Below, piece by piece: positions 31,040 through 34,649 of a stretch of DNA of 34,649 nt. A model generated the notes under the pieces. The model saw nothing but the letters and a program-made list of their open reading frames with translations. It was not told the DNA's origin and searched no databases. Position 1 is the first letter of the stretch; each line of letters begins with the position of its first letter. The position numbers were made by a program, and so were the translations under genes. This DNA is from Tieghemiomyces parasiticus (taxonomy: Eukaryota > Kickxellomycota > Dimargaritomycetes > Dimargaritales > Dimargaritaceae), in assembly GCA_027575765.1 (NCBI GenBank), contig JANBPT010000461.1:1-34649 (forward strand), in the 5' to 3' direction.

Positions 31040-32102
31040 GTATCTTGGCCCTTTCCTGTTATCCGCCTCGTCGCTGCCTGAGAAATAGACCGTGACATAC
31101 GTGATACACACATCTGGCCGGCGGTCCCACATCCTTTCCCTTTTAGTCCGACCATTGCTTTAGCTTGACCCTCCTCACCCTTCCGTACTTGATGTGCCAG
31201 TTCACGACATTGCCTCACTGTTAGCCCAACTGTGTCCTGCTCCCGTCGTGGAATCCTTTTTATTTACACCTTGCCACCCTCTGAGTGCGTGGGTCACCCT
31301 GACCCTCTTCGCCTATCGCCCTCCCGCATTGCACCCTTACTGGTTAGCGGCAGACCTAGCCTGGCCTAATTGCGTTGACTGCCGTATAGCTCCATCGGCG
31401 CCTCCGACCACAGCCCTGCCTCCCCCCTAATTCTGCGCTCTCCCATCGCCACAAACGACCCGCCCCGCACAACAGCGCTGGTAGCAGGGAAGTTATCGCC
31501 TCCCCCGTTTATGGGACCACTGACTTGCATTATTTTGACAGCCGACCGCGCCGCGCAACCACCTCCGACTGGTCCAGTGGCCTGTGACGTGCCGGGCGCG
31601 GACACCCAGTAGTATTTTTTTTTGGCTCGTCTGGTGCACATTGGGCATAGGCCGCTGCTCGCCCACCTCCCTCCCCCACCCACTGCCTGCCTGATTCCTG
31701 ACATTTAGATCGCGCTCCGCTACCTAACCAGCCATCCTCCCCTCACATCGACTCCCGCGATACACCCCGGCGCCAACCATCCAACTTGCTGCCCGCCCTC
31801 TCCCAAACCAACGCATGTCGTAGGCCTGGCCTTAAGCGGTACCCCCCACTCGCTATCGACGGACCTTGCCCCTCCCCCTCTCCCTGACATCCTGGTCTCA
31901 CCCCCACCCGCGTCCCGCTGTGGCATTTTCCTCTCTTCCCCAGTGCTCCCGTTCCTTGCCATCACCTCCCCCGCTACATCTGCACCGTACCTCCGCGGCA
32001 CTCGGTTCGACATCTTGAGCCAAACGTCGACCAGGCCACGTCCCGTCTTCCGGCTAGTCTAACCAGCGCCCTCCGCGTGAGTCGCCTTTACCGCCCTCCC
32101 TG
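31040..32102 (+). promoter_or_regulatory. Pyrimidine-rich leader/promoter of the Zds gene
   Basis: About 1 kb of C/T-rich plus-strand sequence leads up to the ATG at 32103, very like the stretch before the cyclin gene. Open frames in it lack domains and have composition set by the C/T bias. It is taken as promoter plus long 5' leader; the boundaries are approximate. Confidence 0.45.
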
Positions 32103-34649
32103 ATGGAGGCCGCCGCGCCACCCCTAACACTGACGCCGCCCATCCGCCCCACCGAGACCGAAGCTGAGGCCCGTTCTCCCGAGGATGGCGAAGTCAACCC
32201 TCAGGACCAGCACGACTGGTTGCGGGAGGAAATGCATGCCCTGGGCGAACTCAAGCGGGAAGCCATAAACTCACACTTCCCCGACGAGTGGCGGATGGCC
32301 GAACAGGCCTCGGACGTTTGGGTTCCCGCCCATCTGCACCCGGAGATCGCCCCCAACGAATTCCAACACTGGCTTGACCATCATGGCAGCGCCCTTGGTC
32401 GGCGCAAGTCTCTCCAGCGGCGCCCTTCGGTACTCTCCCGCTACTCAAGTAGCGGCGAGGACCTCGAGACGGGCGAGGGCGACTCTGAAACGGCGGGACC
32501 GTCCAACATCAAGCAGGTCACCGCTGTGACCCGCCAGCGCACGCTGCGCGACGACGACAGCGGGGATGCCCTTGTCAGCCCGGTCGACCAACCCGAGGGC
32601 ACCGGATCCGCTGCTGGCGCCAGCCCCGTACCGTCCTTCGATGGCTCCCTCGCTTCGGACCCCGGTGACGGTACCTGGGTAATCCAGACCATCCAGAAAT
32701 CTGGCCTACAGCGCAGTAAACGGTCTAATCTCCGACGCGACTCGGTCTTGAGCGAAAAGAGCCGGCGGCGGCGGCAAATGCGCAAGGACTCACTTTCCCG
32801 CAGCGAGGATGGGGGTCCTGCCGGCGCCGAGGGTCTCGATGATGAGTCAGTTCGGAGCCCGGAAGCACCGTCGCCGCCCGTCGGCCCACCCGTTGCCGTC
32901 ACCGAGGACTCGTCGTCCAGCACCATGGCCTCCATTTTGTCCGAAATCACCGCCCGCATCGACAGCGACGTCAATCTTAACCAGGAAGTCGAAGTGCCGC
33001 TCCAGGACCCCGCGGAGTTGCAGAGCCCCTTCACCACGGTCACGGGAGTGCCCGTCCGAACCCCGTCTCGATCCGATCCCGGCCGGCCCCCGAGCGCCGA
33101 ATTGGCCCGCATCACCTTGAACACCCCGGCGACCACCGACCAGACCAGCATGTCGACCCTCAATTTCAATTCGGACGTACCAGACCTGCGCCTTGAACTC
33201 GACAGCCCTGGCCGACCCCAGCCATCAGCGCCCGCACTGGCCCCCGTACCCATCCCCCCGGCCAAACCCAGTCTGGCCGCGTCCACAGGGAAAAAGTCAT
33301 CAGCGTGGTCGTGGTTATGGGGGTCGGACGCCGAATCTTCCCCTCCACCGGCCCCCGTGGCCCCAGCTAACCCAACCGCCAAATCCACTCGTCGCCAGGC
33401 CGACGCCGACATTATCCGCGGACGGCCCAGCCAGAGTGAGGACCGCCCCGAACCTTCGCCCACCCCACCCAATACGCTATCTAAGCATGCCGGGAAACAG
33501 AAGCGGGCATCGCCCATCTCCTTCCTCTTTTCTAAGGGTAGCAAGGCCAAGCGGGCGGCTTCCGGGGACCGTCACTCGGAGACCGATGAGACCGATGACG
33601 ATGACGATTTGGATGGAGGGTCGGACGCCCCCCACCCGGACAGTCTGCGGCCTGCGACAGGCCACTCGGCCGATGACCTACAGGCCATGGCTGGCGGTCT
33701 GCCGAACCGGGCCGACGAACCCGGTACCTTAGGCCGGTCATCTGGGGGTATGGCGAGCGGTGGCGCAGCTGCAGCTGCACGGTACACTAACTACAACCGC
33801 TACCCGATCCATATCGAGCGGGCCATCTACCGGCTGTCCCATATCAAATTAGCCAATCCGCGCCGGCCGCTCGTCCACCAAGTCCTCATCTCCAACATGA
33901 TGTTCTGGTACCTGTCCATTATCAATCCGCGCGCCAACGGGCCCGCCGACTATTACGCCCAACCGGGGGACTACGGCGGGGAACCCGCCGAAGCGCACCA
34001 GCATCACCCAACAGAGAACGGCGGGTATGCGGACTACACCGGTGAGGCCCCCGAAGCCGACCAGCAGGTGCAGTACTATCAATACGGCTACAGCGACGGC
34101 GGAGCACCCGCGGGGGAGGACCCATTCTCCCCTACCGCCTCAGCCCCGCACAGCCTCCCGGCCTCCCTGGCCTCCGGGCAGCCACCCTCGGCCTACGGCG
34201 GGGGACCGGGCGCCCTAGGCGAGTCCGGGCCGCAGGGCAAAAAGAGTGGGGGGAAATCCGGTAAGAAGGGTCGCCGCAAGCAGGCTGATGTCGAACGGCG
34301 CGGTGGTGGTGGTGGGGGTGGTGGTAACGGTAGTCGAGCCTCGGCTGAAGTAGTGGCTGTACGCAGTCCACAGTATTCGCGCCAAAAGCAACAAATCTAC
34401 CAGCAACGTCCGCCATCACCATCAGGCCGCGCCACCGGGAGCGGTCAGGGTCCCTACCGGTCAGCCGACCCACACCGCGGCGCCTCGCCCAACGGTCACC
34501 ACCACCACCCGCAGCAACAGCAGCCATCCCAACAGCACTCGCACCACCGGTCCAACCCGAACGGCTATCCCATGCCGCGATCTCCGCAACCCCCGCCCGG
34601 CTCACCATCGGGGCACCGAGTCGATTACTACCAACCCCCGACGGGGGCG
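32103..34649 (+). CDS. ZDS1: Zds1-like protein (PP2A-Cdc55 / Cdc14 pathway regulator), 3' end beyond window
   Basis: 849 codons are open from ATG 32103 to the right edge with no stop. Yeast Zds1/Zds2 bind PP2A-Cdc55 and promote mitotic entry and Cdc14 release. An N-terminal block WVPAHLHPEIAPNEFQHWL (73-91) followed by RRKSLQRRPSVLSRYSS (100-116) matches the conserved N-terminal element of fungal Zds proteins. Short aromatic patches SSAWSWLWGS (about 399) and SPISFLFSKGSKAKR (about 469) are also typical. The Zds C-terminal domain is at about 568-607: IHIERAIYRLSHIKLANPRR, then PLVHQVLISNMMFWYL. It is followed by at least 240 residues rich in Tyr, Gly, Gln and His, with a poly-Gly run and KSGKKGRRK. 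The rest is disordered with many Ser-Pro sites. A 369-codon ORF on the opposite strand is a shadow. The start choice rests on the conserved block following soon after. Confidence 0.88.
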   Translation, partial: MEAAAPPLTLTPPIRPTETEAEARSPEDGEVNPQDQHDWLREEMHALGELKREAINSHFPDEWRMAEQASDVWVPAHLHPEIAPNEFQHWLDHHGSALGRRKSLQRRPSVLSRYSSSGEDLETGEGDSETAGPSNIKQVTAVTRQRTLRDDDSGDALVSPVDQPEGTGSAAGASPVPSFDGSLASDPGDGTWVIQTIQKSGLQRSKRSNLRRDSVLSEKSRRRRQMRKDSLSRSEDGGPAGAEGLDDESVRSPEAPSPPVGPPVAVTEDSSSSTMASILSEITARIDSDVNLNQEVEVPLQDPAELQSPFTTVTGVPVRTPSRSDPGRPPSAELARITLNTPATTDQTSMSTLNFNSDVPDLRLELDSPGRPQPSAPALAPVPIPPAKPSLAASTGKKSSAWSWLWGSDAESSPPPAPVAPANPTAKSTRRQADADIIRGRPSQSEDRPEPSPTPPNTLSKHAGKQKRASPISFLFSKGSKAKRAASGDRHSETDETDDDDDLDGGSDAPHPDSLRPATGHSADDLQAMAGGLPNRADEPGTLGRSSGGMASGGAAAAARYTNYNRYPIHIERAIYRLSHIKLANPRRPLVHQVLISNMMFWYLSIINPRANGPADYYAQPGDYGGEPAEAHQHHPTENGGYADYTGEAPEADQQVQYYQYGYSDGGAPAGEDPFSPTASAPHSLPASLASGQPPSAYGGGPGALGESGPQGKKSGGKSGKKGRRKQADVERRGGGGGGGGNGSRASAEVVAVRSPQYSRQKQQIYQQRPPSPSGRATGSGQGPYRSADPHRGASPNGHHHHPQQQQPSQQHSHHRSNPNGYPMPRSPQPPPGSPSGHRVDYYQPPTGA

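Noticed and set aside
32441..33550. 369-codon ORF on the minus strand
   Set aside because: It lies wholly opposite the Zds reading frame, is rich in Ser/Arg/Gly as expected of an antisense shadow of a biased coding sequence, and has no domain.
1..34649. CRISPR arrays, transposons, phage or plasmid features
   Set aside because: No regularly spaced direct repeats, transposase or reverse transcriptase motifs, or long terminal repeats were seen. The introns and gene families show this is nuclear fungal DNA.

Overview
The window is nuclear DNA of a fungus. Several genes contain short spliceosomal introns with GTAAGT or GTAAGC donors. Two families are typically fungal: a Zds-type protein with its C-terminal domain, and an Spc7-type KNL1 kinetochore protein with MELT repeats, a central coiled coil and an RWD-like end. 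Secreted hevein-type (CBM18) chitin-binding proteins also fit. The wide, gene-poor spacers and divergent proteins suggest an early-diverging lineage, perhaps zoopagomycotan, but this is inference and the species cannot be named from the window.

Layout, left to right. 1-272 (-): 5' part of a secreted protein with two hevein domains. 2207-2706 (+): tentative two-exon small protein, possibly a proteasome assembly chaperone. 3046-3116 (+): tRNA-Gly(GCC). 3621-5719 (-): KEX1-like membrane serine carboxypeptidase, three exons. 5720-9377: about 3.6 kb without a supported gene. 9378-10832: long pyrimidine-rich leader or promoter, then a two-fold cyclin at 10833-12755 (+). 14030-19288 (-): SPC7/KNL1, five exons, 1534 residues. 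20419-20959 and 23496-24080 (-): two more CBM18 proteins with matching first-exon design. 26112-28559 (+): TAPT1/Emp65-family ER membrane protein. It converges with COP9 signalosome subunit CSN6 at 28742-30167 (-), four exons, 327 residues. A second long pyrimidine-rich leader precedes a Zds1-like protein at 32103-34649 (+), which runs off the right end.

How they relate: cyclin, SPC7 and ZDS all belong to cell-cycle control (CDK activation, spindle-checkpoint scaffolding, PP2A and mitotic-exit control), and CSN6 belongs to the machine that de-neddylates cullin ubiquitin ligases. There is no operon logic and this grouping may be chance. The three CBM18 genes are clear paralogs. They share an MVR start and a TATA-like element 150-180 bases upstream, and two share an 85-nt phase-1 first exon. 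KEX1, a late-Golgi processing protease, and TAPT1 are secretory-pathway components.

Exon models were built by hand from reading frame, splice-site phase and family motifs. All complete models close on a whole number of codons, but none is confirmed by transcripts.
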